A DNA stretch of 44,181 nucleotides from a virus: the IMG/VR virus record IMGVR_UViG_3300047440_000298, positions 1-44,181 of that record; one strand, written 5' to 3'. The first letter of the stretch is position 1. Each line of letters opens with the position of its first letter. The position numbers and the translations under genes were made by a program. Shown here in pieces: positions 22,078-29,466 of this stretch. The notes beneath the pieces were generated by a model. That model was given only the letters and a program-made list of their open reading frames with translations. It did not search any database and was not told the DNA's origin.

Positions 22078-22514
22078 ACCTGATCGCGTTGATTCTGATG
22101 TGGCTGGTCGTGCCGATGATGCTCGTCCCGGCGATGTCGGCGAAGGCCGAGGAGGCCGCGCCGAAGGGCATCAACTTCCAGGCCCAGCTCGTCGATCCCT
22201 CGACCGGCGACCCGCTGCGCGAGTGCGGCGACTTCGACCCCGGCCCGCCGCCGAAGTGCAAGCGGGAATTCCCGGTGACGCTCGGCCGGCTCGCGCTCGG
22301 CTCGCTGCTGCAGCCGGAGCAGAACCTCGACGCCACCGAGCAGCTCAAGCGGTGGACGCTCGCGCAGAAGGTCTTCAAGGCGGTTTATCCCGTGGAGCTC
22401 TCCGCCGACGAGATCGAGCTGATCAAGAAGCAGATCGCCAAGCGCGGGCATCCGGAGTGGACCGGGCAGGCGGTCGAGCTGCTCGACCCGGTCGCGGCGC
22501 GGAAGGCGAAATGA
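22074..22514 (+). CDS. Signal-peptide-bearing hypothetical protein, 146 aa
   Basis: The N terminus MNLIALILMWLVVPMMLVPAMSAKA looks like a signal peptide or anchor; the rest is soluble with a CGDF...CKREF cysteine pair and a helical end. It could act at the membrane or periplasm. No family recognised. ATGA overlap with the gene before; a perfect hairpin follows its stop. Confidence 0.55.
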   Translation: MNLIALILMWLVVPMMLVPAMSAKAEEAAPKGINFQAQLVDPSTGDPLRECGDFDPGPPPKCKREFPVTLGRLALGSLLQPEQNLDATEQLKRWTLAQKVFKAVYPVELSADEIELIKKQIAKRGHPEWTGQAVELLDPVAARKAK

Positions 22515-22517
22515 GAA

Positions 22518-22546
22518 ACGGCGCCGGTGGGCAGGACCGGCGCCGT
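22518..22546 (+). terminator. Hairpin after the plus-strand operon, terminator-like
   Basis: Perfect 11-bp stem ACGGCGCCGGT/ACCGGCGCCGT with a seven-base loop, just after the stop at 22514. No clear U-run follows, so it may pause or protect the transcript rather than stop it completely. Confidence 0.5.
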
Positions 22547-22609
22547 CGCCTCTTCAAACGGGGGAATGACTGAAGAAGTCGAAGCCAAGGGAAAGCCTCG
22601 ATGCCGTTT

Positions 22610-22615
22610 TATAAT
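22610..22615 (+). promoter_or_regulatory. Possible -10 box TATAAT
   Basis: A consensus TATAAT in a short AT-rich patch after the hairpin and 40 bases before the chosen ATG at 22655. No good -35 is visible. The hexamer is rare in this GC-rich sequence, so a promoter for the next two genes is plausible. Confidence 0.35.
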
Positions 22616-22654
22616 CTGAACGCTGTTGCTTCGCAAACGGAAAGGGAAAACCAA

Positions 22655-23095
22655 ATGTCGATGACTGTGGACGACTTCAAAGCGACGACCGAGCCGGTCG
22701 TGGACCTGGACAACCTCGCCCGCGAGATCAAGGTCGTAGAGCCCGAGGCGCCGGTGCCGGACGGCGAACTCGTCTCCGGGAGCGTGAAGCAGCTCGACGC
22801 GCTGCTCGACGAGATCGTCGCCGCGATCAAGAAGGACCGCGCGATGCCGCAGGTCGGAGTCCTGTCGGGCAAGGGATTCCTCCAGGGCTTCAACGTCATC
22901 GCCGACGACGTCGTCAAGATCGCCAACGACCACGTCCGCCGCGCCGAGCAGACGCGCGAGGAGGCGGTGGCGTTCGCCGACGAGATCAGGCGGTGCGGGA
23001 CGGTCTTCTGCCGCCGCGTCGAGGAGGAGGCCGTCCGCGGCTACCAGGTCTCCCGCATCCTCCGCGAGGCGCGGAAGGTGATCGGCGAGTCGTGA
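22655..23095 (+). CDS. Hypothetical protein, 146 aa
   Basis: Acidic N terminus (SMTVDDFKATTEPVVDLDN), then a helical part with DALLDEIVAAIKKDRAMPQ and a C-terminal helix. The ATG at 22655 is chosen because the 54 bases before it are AT-rich, contain TATAAT and look non-coding, although the frame is open to 22601. AAAGGG lies upstream. Function unknown; coupled to the RlpA-like gene by GTGA. Confidence 0.55.
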   Translation: MSMTVDDFKATTEPVVDLDNLAREIKVVEPEAPVPDGELVSGSVKQLDALLDEIVAAIKKDRAMPQVGVLSGKGFLQGFNVIADDVVKIANDHVRRAEQTREEAVAFADEIRRCGTVFCRRVEEEAVRGYQVSRILREARKVIGES

Positions 23096-23487
23096 AAGTA
23101 CCGTTAGGCGGCATGGTGGGGCTTCTCCTGGCCGCCGCTCCGGCGGCGGCCGAGACCGGCGTCGCCTCGACCTACGTCGACTACGCCGTGGCGTGCCCGG
23201 GGAAACGGTTTTCCCCGGTCGCGATGCTGGCGGCCCATCCCTCGCTCCCCTGCGGCTCGTTGGCGAGGGTCGAGAACCTCGCCAACGGGCGGAGCGTCGT
23301 CGTCGAGATCGTCGACCGGAGTCCCCACCTCCCCCGGGGGCGGGTGATCGACCTGACCCCGGCGGCGGCGAAGGCGATCGGGTCGAACGGTTTGGCCCGC
23401 GTCCGGGTGGGTCCCGTTCTCGAAATAAGCCCCGTACGCTCGCTTTCCGGCTTCCAGGCCCTATGGGCGTACCGGATCGGGCTTTAG
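23092..23487 (+). CDS. Secreted RlpA-like double-psi beta-barrel protein
   Basis: 131 residues with an N-terminal signal peptide ending in AAPAAAE. The mature part fits the RlpA barrel: GVASTYVDY, AAHPSLPCGSLARVENLANG, VVVEIVDRSPH and RVIDLTPAAAKAIG. RlpA proteins can be lytic transglycosylases. Here a role in cell-wall degradation during lysis, or in modifying the wall, is likely. It ends the plus-strand operon and converges on the minus-strand late genes. Confidence 0.75.
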   Translation: MKVPLGGMVGLLLAAAPAAAETGVASTYVDYAVACPGKRFSPVAMLAAHPSLPCGSLARVENLANGRSVVVEIVDRSPHLPRGRVIDLTPAAAKAIGSNGLARVRVGPVLEISPVRSLSGFQALWAYRIGL

Positions 23488-23526
23488 GCGCGTCCTGGCG
23501 AGGCTGCCACCCCAAGGCGCGCGCCC

Positions 23527-23913
23527 TTAGCGCGGCGGGACGCTCGCGTTCGGCGGCGGCTGGATCAGCGACCGCGAGATCAGCAGGTCGATCTGCCGCT
23601 GCATCGCGTCGAGCCGCCCGACCAGCGCCGCCCGCGTCGCGTCGTCGGTGTGCGCGTGGGACTCTGTTTCGACCTTCGTCGCCAGCTCTTTTCGCTGCTC
23701 GACGCTTTCCGCTTCGAGCCGCCGGAAGCCGTCGGTCATCCGCGTCACGAGGTCGTTGTGCTCGCGCAGCGTGACGTAGTTGTTCTTGATGTCCTTGATG
23801 TCGGAGCGCGGGTCGGCCAGCGACCAGAACATGCCGATCAGGCCGATGCCCACCGCCAACGCGACAGACACGATGATCTGCCACATTCCCATCCAGGAAT
23901 TGTTGAGCGGCAT
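23527..23913 (-). CDS. Single-pass membrane coiled-coil protein, 128 aa
   Basis: One membrane helix near the N terminus (MGMWQIIVSVALAVGIGLIGMFW) followed by a long charged coiled coil (DIKDIKNNYVTLREHNDLVTRM and on). This is the form of spanin-like or anchored accessory proteins. ATG at 23913 chosen as the start nearest the membrane helix. It is the last gene of the late operon. Function inferred only from shape. Confidence 0.55.
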   Translation of the reverse strand: MPLNNSWMGMWQIIVSVALAVGIGLIGMFWSLADPRSDIKDIKNNYVTLREHNDLVTRMTDGFRRLEAESVEQRKELATKVETESHAHTDDATRAALVGRLDAMQRQIDLLISRSLIQPPPNASVPPR

Positions 23914-23956
23914 TTTTGAACACCCCCCCGAGGGCGCGTTCAAATACCACGATTCT

Positions 23957-24376
23957 TCATCGGGCCTTGGGCTGGAGGGCGGTGCCGATCTGGCCGAGGA
24001 CTCGCTCGAGCTTCTCGTCGCTGGCCTTCTGGCGCTCCTGCGTCACCGCCGTCAGCGTCGTGAGCTGCCCGATGCTGTCGGCGATCTTCTGGTTGCTCTT
24101 GATGAACTCCTGGGCGAGCGCCTGGCGCTTCTCCTCCTGGTCCCGCGCGACGGTCTGCAGGGTGATCAGCGAGGACGCCTGGGTCGTCTTGATGTCGGAG
24201 ACGTCCTTGCTCGTCGAGGTCTGGTTCCAGACCATGAAGGCGTAGCCGACGGCGACCACGAAGATGCCCGCGCCGAACAAGCCGACCTGCGTCAGGGACA
24301 TTCGCACCCCGGTGTCGGGGGTCAGGACGCCGTCGTCGCGACGCCTGGGCCTGCCGGAGGAGCGCCGCGCGGACAT
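23957..24376 (-). CDS. Membrane-anchored coiled-coil protein, 139 aa
   Basis: A basic tail, a membrane helix (VGLFGAGIFVVAVGYAFMVW), then a coiled coil (EEKRQALAQEFIKSNQKIADSI). The general shape is spanin-like but no lipobox partner is identified. AGGTGAG precedes the ATG. It follows the signal-peptide gene directly in the operon. Confidence 0.6.
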   Translation of the reverse strand: MSARRSSGRPRRRDDGVLTPDTGVRMSLTQVGLFGAGIFVVAVGYAFMVWNQTSTSKDVSDIKTTQASSLITLQTVARDQEEKRQALAQEFIKSNQKIADSIGQLTTLTAVTQERQKASDEKLERVLGQIGTALQPKAR

Positions 24377-24380
24377 CGGC

Positions 24381-24920
24381 TCACCTGATCGGCAGCAGGT
24401 TCAGCACGGGCAACGCCGGCAGCAGCCCGCCGGCGAGGCCCGGGATCGCCGGGGCCGCGAGGCCGCCGGTCCCGACCGTGACGCCGACCATCGCCGCGAG
24501 GCGGACGAACAGCAGCGTCTCATCCTGCACGAGCGGCGCGCAGCCGATCCGCAGGTAGGTCGGGAGCCCGGCCTGCGCCGTCAGGCGGGCGAGGCGGACG
24601 CGCTCGAAGATCACCGCGGGCCCCGGCGGCTGGCTGTCCGGCTTCGGCAGTTTGCCGATGAACTTGATCATCGCGACGAAGCAAGTGTGCGCGATCTCGT
24701 CGCGCATCTGCCCGGTGTCGGGGTCGATCGCCGCGGCGAGGGAGTCCGCGGCCTCGATGTCCGCGGTGCCCTTCGCCGCGATCCGCGTCAGGACGTCGCC
24801 GACGTCGTTGCTCGCCGGCGCGGCGAGCGGCGAGACCGCCCTCTTGACCTGGGCGAGCGCGACGCCGGGCAGCAAGAGCGCGATCAGGAGCGCGGCACAA
24901 AAGTGTTTCACGTGAAACAT
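24381..24920 (-). CDS. Secreted hypothetical protein, 179 aa; start codons contain a parS site
   Basis: Begins MFHVKHFCAALLIALLLPGVALAQ, a clear signal peptide with a likely cleavage after ALA. The mature part is helical with a CFVAMIKFIGKL segment and a hydrophobic C terminus. No family recognised. The first codons (FHVKH) spell a perfect parS palindrome, so the DNA constrains the protein here. The gene lies directly after the holin-like gene. Function unknown. Confidence 0.65.
   Translation of the reverse strand: MFHVKHFCAALLIALLLPGVALAQVKRAVSPLAAPASNDVGDVLTRIAAKGTADIEAADSLAAAIDPDTGQMRDEIAHTCFVAMIKFIGKLPKPDSQPPGPAVIFERVRLARLTAQAGLPTYLRIGCAPLVQDETLLFVRLAAMVGVTVGTGGLAAPAIPGLAGGLLPALPVLNLLPIR
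24904..24919. other. parS: parS-like partition site (perfect consensus)
   Basis: TGTTTCACGTGAAACA is a perfect 16-bp palindrome and equals the widely conserved bacterial parS consensus, which ParB recognises. It sits inside the start of the secreted protein gene and is AT-rich in a GC-rich context. I see one copy in the window. The phage has no partition ParA/ParB here, so a host ParB would be the ligand. Confidence 0.8.
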
Positions 24921-24922
24921 TT

Positions 24923-25237
24923 TCACTTTTCCTGCGGCGGCGTCGGCGTTACCGCGATCGCCGAGATCACGTCGTCCTTCTTCGCCGAGCCCGAGCTCGA
25001 ACCGAAGAAGTAGCTGTAGACGTCCTTGAGGCAGCCGGTCATCACGCCGAGCAGCGTCATGAACGCGCCCGCGACCTTGTCGTCCATCGCGCTGCTCTTG
25101 AAAAGCAGCATGACCGCGAGGAACGAGACGACGATGATGATCGCCATCGCGAGGAAGCCCTGCGTGTCCGGGAGCCAGATCGGCCTCGACGGCTTCACCG
25201 TCGGGACGCTCGTCGGGGGTGATGTTTCTTCGGCCAT
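24923..25237 (-). CDS. Holin-like small membrane protein, 104 aa
   Basis: Two hydrophobic segments (LAMAIIIVVSFLAVMLLF and VAGAFMTLLGVMTGCL), a Pro-rich N-terminal tail and a short charged end. The size and place directly after the endolysin in the operon fit a holin. AGGAGGGG precedes the ATG. Assignment is by topology and context. Confidence 0.6.
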   Translation of the reverse strand: MAEETSPPTSVPTVKPSRPIWLPDTQGFLAMAIIIVVSFLAVMLLFKSSAMDDKVAGAFMTLLGVMTGCLKDVYSYFFGSSSGSAKKDDVISAIAVTPTPPQEK

Positions 25238-25246
25238 TTTCCCCTC

Positions 25247-26119
25247 CTACGTGGCCGGCCGATTCGCGGCAAGGGCGGCGTCCATCGCCGCGCAGAACGC
25301 CTCGTCGACGTAGCCGGTGTCCGGCATGCCGTGCTCCTGCTGGAATTTCCGCACCGCGGCGCGGGTCAGCCGGCCGAAGCTGCCGTCGACCGTGAGCGGC
25401 GCGTCGAGGTTCTCCACCACGTTGAGCGAGGCCTGCACCCACTTGACCCCGGTCAGGTGCGCGCCGACCGCGGGCGGGGCCGCCGCGACCTCCGGCTCCG
25501 CGGGCTCGGCCGCGGGCTCGACCGCCTCGCCGAACGCCAGCCGCGGCTCCAGCTCGATCATCCGCATGGCGATCGGCAGGCAGCCGAGCTGCTGGTCCAT
25601 CGCGGTCGGGTCCCAGTTGTGGTCGCTGACGTACTTGCCGCGCTGCTGGAGGTTCGTGCCGCCGACGACGTAGGGCGTGCGGATGCCGTGCGCCCGGCTG
25701 CCGCCGCCGTTGTAGTATTCCCACTTCCAGCAGGCGTAGGGCAGCGACCACGGCGCGCTGTTGACGTTGAGCCGGTCGCAGACCGTGAAAGCGTCGAGCG
25801 CCGCGACCTCCCAGGTGACCGGCCAGTGGTCGCTCGGCGGCCGCCCCGCCGGGACGTGCGTCGAGGGGTGCGTCAGGGGATCGCCCTGCGCCGGGTTGCG
25901 GTTGAACATCGCGCCGTTCTCGCCGTACTCGCGGTGGCAGATCGTCGCCATGACGACGACCGGGATGCCGGTCTCCGCCGCGATCGCGTCGAAGTGCTGG
26001 AGCCCGCGCAAGAGCCCGCGGGCGACCTGGTCGATCTCGTGCTCGCGCTCCGGCCTCGGCCGGCAGTTCGCCACCCAGGATTCGTACTCCGCCGCGAGCT
26101 CTTGGTACGGATGTGCCAT
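25247..26119 (-). CDS. Endolysin-like protein with C-terminal peptidoglycan-binding domain
   Basis: 290 residues. The first part follows a phage lysozyme-like layout (IAAETGIPVVVMATICHREYGENG, FNRNPAQGDPLTHPSTHVPAGRPP, WEVAALDAFTVCDRL, with His and acidic residues). The last ~70 residues are a PG_binding_1 domain (VKWVQASLNVVENL, TVDGSFGRLTRAAVRKFQQEHG). It would cut the host cell wall. GGAGGG precedes the ATG at 26119. Confidence 0.8.
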   Translation of the reverse strand: MAHPYQELAAEYESWVANCRPRPEREHEIDQVARGLLRGLQHFDAIAAETGIPVVVMATICHREYGENGAMFNRNPAQGDPLTHPSTHVPAGRPPSDHWPVTWEVAALDAFTVCDRLNVNSAPWSLPYACWKWEYYNGGGSRAHGIRTPYVVGGTNLQQRGKYVSDHNWDPTAMDQQLGCLPIAMRMIELEPRLAFGEAVEPAAEPAEPEVAAAPPAVGAHLTGVKWVQASLNVVENLDAPLTVDGSFGRLTRAAVRKFQQEHGMPDTGYVDEAFCAAMDAALAANRPAT

Positions 26120-26352
26120 CACTTTCCCTCCGGTGGTATGACGCATTTGACGAGGAGTTGCTGCACCTCGCGCTGCGCCTCGAAGATCATCTTCATCTGG
26201 GCCTGCCGGGTCTCGTCGGCCTTGGTGTAAACCTTCCACATCAGGCCCATCAAGCAGATGTTCATCACCACGAGCGCGAGGCTCAGCGGCTGGCCCTTCA
26301 TCGCCTCCATGAACCCGGAGGCGGCCTTCGCGGTTTCCTCGGTCGCGCCCAT
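26119..26352 (-). CDS. Small membrane protein, 77 aa
   Basis: A membrane helix (LSLALVVMNICLMGLMWKV) followed by a charged helix (KADETRQAQMKMIFEAQREVQQ). Between the fibre genes and the endolysin, it could be a second holin or spanin component. TGATG overlaps on both sides. Confidence 0.6.
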   Translation of the reverse strand: MGATEETAKAASGFMEAMKGQPLSLALVVMNICLMGLMWKVYTKADETRQAQMKMIFEAQREVQQLLVKCVIPPEGK

Positions 26353-27452
26353 CAGGCCGCCCTCGCCAGCTCGAAGTTGTCGTTCGCCGAGATCGGCGTG
26401 ATGACGATCAGGCCCGGGGCGCCAGCGCCGCTGGTCGCCGTGCCGGCGCCGCCGCGGCTTGAGCCGCCGCCGCCGGCGCCGCCGTAATTGGCACCCGGCC
26501 CGCCGTTGGTGCTTCCGGTCCCGCTGATGAAAATGCCGGCTCCGCCGCCGCCGCCGCCGCCGCCGTGGCTGCCGTCGAACTCGGTGCCGCCGCCGCCGGC
26601 GCAGCCGACGTTCACGCCAGAGTTTGATCCGCCGCCCGAGCCGCCGCCGCCGTTGCTGCCCGCCCCGCAGGTCGTGCCGGTGCCGACGCCGTGCCCGGTG
26701 GCTCCGGAGTTGTCGCCGCCGTTGCCGCCCGTGGTCCCGGCGGTCGGCCCGGCTCCTGCCGAGCCGCCGCCGTTGCCGCCGCCGCCGCCGCCCGCCGTCA
26801 GGACGGTGCTGCCGCCGCCCGCGCCGCCCGTGCCGTTCGGCCCGCCCGCGCCGCCCCCTCCGCCGCCTTGGTTGTTCGAGACCGAACTGGAAGTGCCACC
26901 CTGACCGCCCGCTTTGGCGAACGACGCGCCGGGGTTGAGGGTGCCGCCGCCCGCGCCGCCGTACGCGGCGGTCGCCGAGCCGCCGAGGCCTCCGGTGTCG
27001 CTGCTGTTGGCCGCCCCGCCTTTGGCCCCGCATTTGTTCGATCCGGCGGACGGGAACACCGTGTCGTTGAAGAAGGTGTCTCCGCCGACGTTGCCCGTGG
27101 TCCCGGTCGTGGCGCTGCCGCCCGTGGCGACGGTGTAGTTGACCGTCGCGCCGCCGAGTACCGTCACGCCGGTCGACTTGGTCCAGCCTCCGCCGCCGCC
27201 GCCGGGGCGACCGTTCGAGGCGGCGGGACCGCCGGCCCCCGATGCGCCGCCGCCGACGCAGTCGATCTGGAACGTCGCGCAGCCGGTGTTGTTGAGCCAG
27301 GTGTTCGCCCCGGTGGTCGTGAGGAACACCAGCGTGGTGTTGCAGGCGGTCGGAGCCCCGAGGCCCGGCCCCGGAAACGACACCGACTGCGGCGCGGCCG
27401 GCGCGGCCGCCAGGAGCGCGAGAGCCGCGGCGAGGGCGAGGCGTTTCGTCAT
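26352..27452 (-). CDS. Glycine-rich tail-adhesin-like protein with signal peptide
   Basis: 366 residues. An N-terminal signal-like sequence (RLALAAALALLAAAPAAPQ) precedes a beta-rich part and about 250 residues with many GGGG and GAGG runs. Glycine-rich repeats of this type form polyglycine-II bundles in some phage adhesins. The end is ITPISANDNFELARAA. It follows the fibre gene and is coupled by ATGA. Receptor binding is inferred; the signal peptide is odd for a virion protein. Confidence 0.65.
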   Translation of the reverse strand: MTKRLALAAALALLAAAPAAPQSVSFPGPGLGAPTACNTTLVFLTTTGANTWLNNTGCATFQIDCVGGGASGAGGPAASNGRPGGGGGGWTKSTGVTVLGGATVNYTVATGGSATTGTTGNVGGDTFFNDTVFPSAGSNKCGAKGGAANSSDTGGLGGSATAAYGGAGGGTLNPGASFAKAGGQGGTSSSVSNNQGGGGGGAGGPNGTGGAGGGSTVLTAGGGGGGNGGGSAGAGPTAGTTGGNGGDNSGATGHGVGTGTTCGAGSNGGGGSGGGSNSGVNVGCAGGGGTEFDGSHGGGGGGGGAGIFISGTGSTNGGPGANYGGAGGGGSSRGGAGTATSGAGAPGLIVITPISANDNFELARAA

Positions 27453-29458
27453 CGGAGCACGGCCCAGTTGAGCGTCACGGCCCCCGGCGTGATCGAGGAG
27501 CCGGTGTTGTTGCAGACCTTGAAGTTCACCGTGTCAGCCGTGGGGTAGGCCATGATCGTCAGCATGCCCGTCGTCGCCGCCTGGTAGCCGACCGTCCCGG
27601 TCGGGTCGGCGCTGAACGTCGCTTCGATCGCGTCGCTCGTCAGCGTTCCGGTCGCGCTCGCGGTCTGCGCCGACGTGCAGGTCGCCGACGAGATCGCGCC
27701 GGTCGCGAGCGCCTTCGCGCCGCTCGCCACGGTCCGCGGGATCGTCGCCGAGACGCTCGGGAACGTCATCGTCGTCGAGTCGGTGCCGTCGAGGGTGATC
27801 GACTTGTTGACCGTGAACGTCTTGCCGTTGAGGATCGTCAGGGTCGAGCCGGCGGCCGGCTGGGTGATGGTGACCAAGTTGACCGACGTTCCGAAAAACC
27901 GGATTCCCGTCACGTCCCCGGCCGTGGTGTTAGTCGGGGCCGACAAGCTGCCGAAGCGGGCGTAGCCGTTGGTGTTGAACGCCGTGCTGGTGAGCTGCAG
28001 GGCCGGGGTGAGGGTGTTGGCCTGGATCACGTCGACCTGGAACTGCGCGGATCGGTTTCCGGCGGCGGCCCAGGTGTCGGTGGACGGGAAGTAGAGGCGC
28101 CCGGCGGTGCCCGTGGCCACGCCGCCCGTCCCGTACTCGAAGTTGATGGTCGCGCCCTGTCCCGCGGCCAAGACGCCGTTGTTCTGTATCTGCTGCATGA
28201 TGTGCAGCGCGCTGTCGTCGTATCGAAACTGCGACGCGGTGACCGCGCCCGCGCTCTGCGTGAACTGCGTGTAGCGCGACGTGGACGTGCCGATCAGGAA
28301 CGTGCCGGTGGCGCTCAGGCTCATCCATTCGGTCGCGTTCGTCATGAACGTGAGGTTGTGGTTGCTGCTCGTGCCGAAGGTCACCGTGCCTCCGCCGCCA
28401 GCGCTTCTCTGGACCACAAAGTTGATGCCGGTCGCGTTGTCAGGCCGGACGATCAACGCCGCCACGCCGCTGCCTGCCGGCCCTGTGATGTCCACCACGC
28501 CTGCCGACGTGATTTGTGTTTTGGTTACCCCGTTGACCTGGAACAGCGCGACCGGAAGCGCCTGCGCCCCGTTGTCCGCGATCAGGCCGGCCGACACGGT
28601 CGGCACGGTGGTCTGGTTCAGCGAGAACCAGCCGCCGACCATGACCGGGCTCGAGCCGGTGTTGATCGCGCTGCCTACCACGCCGATGTTGGTCGCGGAG
28701 TTCTTGGCGTTTTGAGCGAGGCCGAGCAGGCCGACGTTGATGTTGCCGCCGCTCGCGATGCCGTCGACGCCGACGTTGAGGCCGGTCGTCGTGCTGCCGG
28801 TGTTGCCGACTATGCCCATGTTGCCGAGCGCGTTGACGCTCCCGGCGGCGGGGATCAGCGTCGAAGCCGTTCCGGCCACGGAGTTCAAAACGCCGAGCCC
28901 CTGCGAGTTGGTCGATCCGGTGTAGCCGGCGGCCAGCGTTATGAGCATTCCGCGTTGGGTCTGCGCCGCCGTTCCGGCGCTCGTGATGGTGAAGTTGACG
29001 CCGTTCTGCTGGTTGGTCGGAACCGCCGGCAACGTCGACGTGATCACCAGCGCGCTCTGCTGGTCGGCGAGCGCCCCGCTGATCGTGACCGTCGGCGTGA
29101 ACGTCGGCGCGGCGGTGGTGGAGAGCGGGCCGACCGTCACGCCGTTGATCTGGACGTAGAGCCCGGTCGTCGTCGTCCAGAGGTCGCCGTTGACCGGCGC
29201 GGACGGCGCCGCGCCGTGCGGGATGTTGAAGCCCGCCGCGAGCGTCGTCGAGGCCGTCGTCACCAGGCGGCCGACCATGACGTCGCCGGCCTTGTTGACC
29301 GGCGTGTAGCCGAGTGCGTTCTGCTTGGCGTCGAAGCACGCCTGCCACTGGCCCGCCGTCAGGACGAGGCCGAAGGTGAAGGTCGGGCACGTGACCTGCG
29401 CGGCGGCGGGAAGCCCCGCCCACAGGAGGGTCGCGAGCGCCAGGAGGATCCGCTTCAT
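27449..29458 (-). CDS. Large tail-fibre-like protein with signal peptide, 669 aa
   Basis: Starts MKRILLALATLLWAGLPAAAQ, a signal peptide form, then a repetitive Thr/Ser/Gly-rich beta protein with motifs typical of phage side fibres (AGDVMVGRLVTTASTT, NGDLWTTTTGLYVQING). The C-terminal ~120 residues have the strand pattern of a tip domain. GAGGACG precedes the ATG. It probably binds the host surface; the signal peptide is not typical of fibres. Confidence 0.75.
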   Translation of the reverse strand: MKRILLALATLLWAGLPAAAQVTCPTFTFGLVLTAGQWQACFDAKQNALGYTPVNKAGDVMVGRLVTTASTTLAAGFNIPHGAAPSAPVNGDLWTTTTGLYVQINGVTVGPLSTTAAPTFTPTVTISGALADQQSALVITSTLPAVPTNQQNGVNFTITSAGTAAQTQRGMLITLAAGYTGSTNSQGLGVLNSVAGTASTLIPAAGSVNALGNMGIVGNTGSTTTGLNVGVDGIASGGNINVGLLGLAQNAKNSATNIGVVGSAINTGSSPVMVGGWFSLNQTTVPTVSAGLIADNGAQALPVALFQVNGVTKTQITSAGVVDITGPAGSGVAALIVRPDNATGINFVVQRSAGGGGTVTFGTSSNHNLTFMTNATEWMSLSATGTFLIGTSTSRYTQFTQSAGAVTASQFRYDDSALHIMQQIQNNGVLAAGQGATINFEYGTGGVATGTAGRLYFPSTDTWAAAGNRSAQFQVDVIQANTLTPALQLTSTAFNTNGYARFGSLSAPTNTTAGDVTGIRFFGTSVNLVTITQPAAGSTLTILNGKTFTVNKSITLDGTDSTTMTFPSVSATIPRTVASGAKALATGAISSATCTSAQTASATGTLTSDAIEATFSADPTGTVGYQAATTGMLTIMAYPTADTVNFKVCNNTGSSITPGAVTLNWAVLR

Positions 29459-29466
29459 GGTCGTCC

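Noticed and set aside
22511-22573. 20-residue ORF right after the stop at 22514
   Set aside because: The start overlaps the stop, but the codons are dominated by the hairpin at 22518-22546, which explains the sequence better.
26119-26352. Spanin pair with the coiled-coil membrane proteins at 23527-24376
   Set aside because: Membrane plus coiled-coil form fits, but I see no lipobox or overlapping outer spanin, so only a generic membrane call is made.
26488-26904. Proline-rich plus-strand ORF
   Set aside because: It is the antisense of the glycine-rich adhesin (GGN codons read as CCN), so the poly-proline is an artefact.
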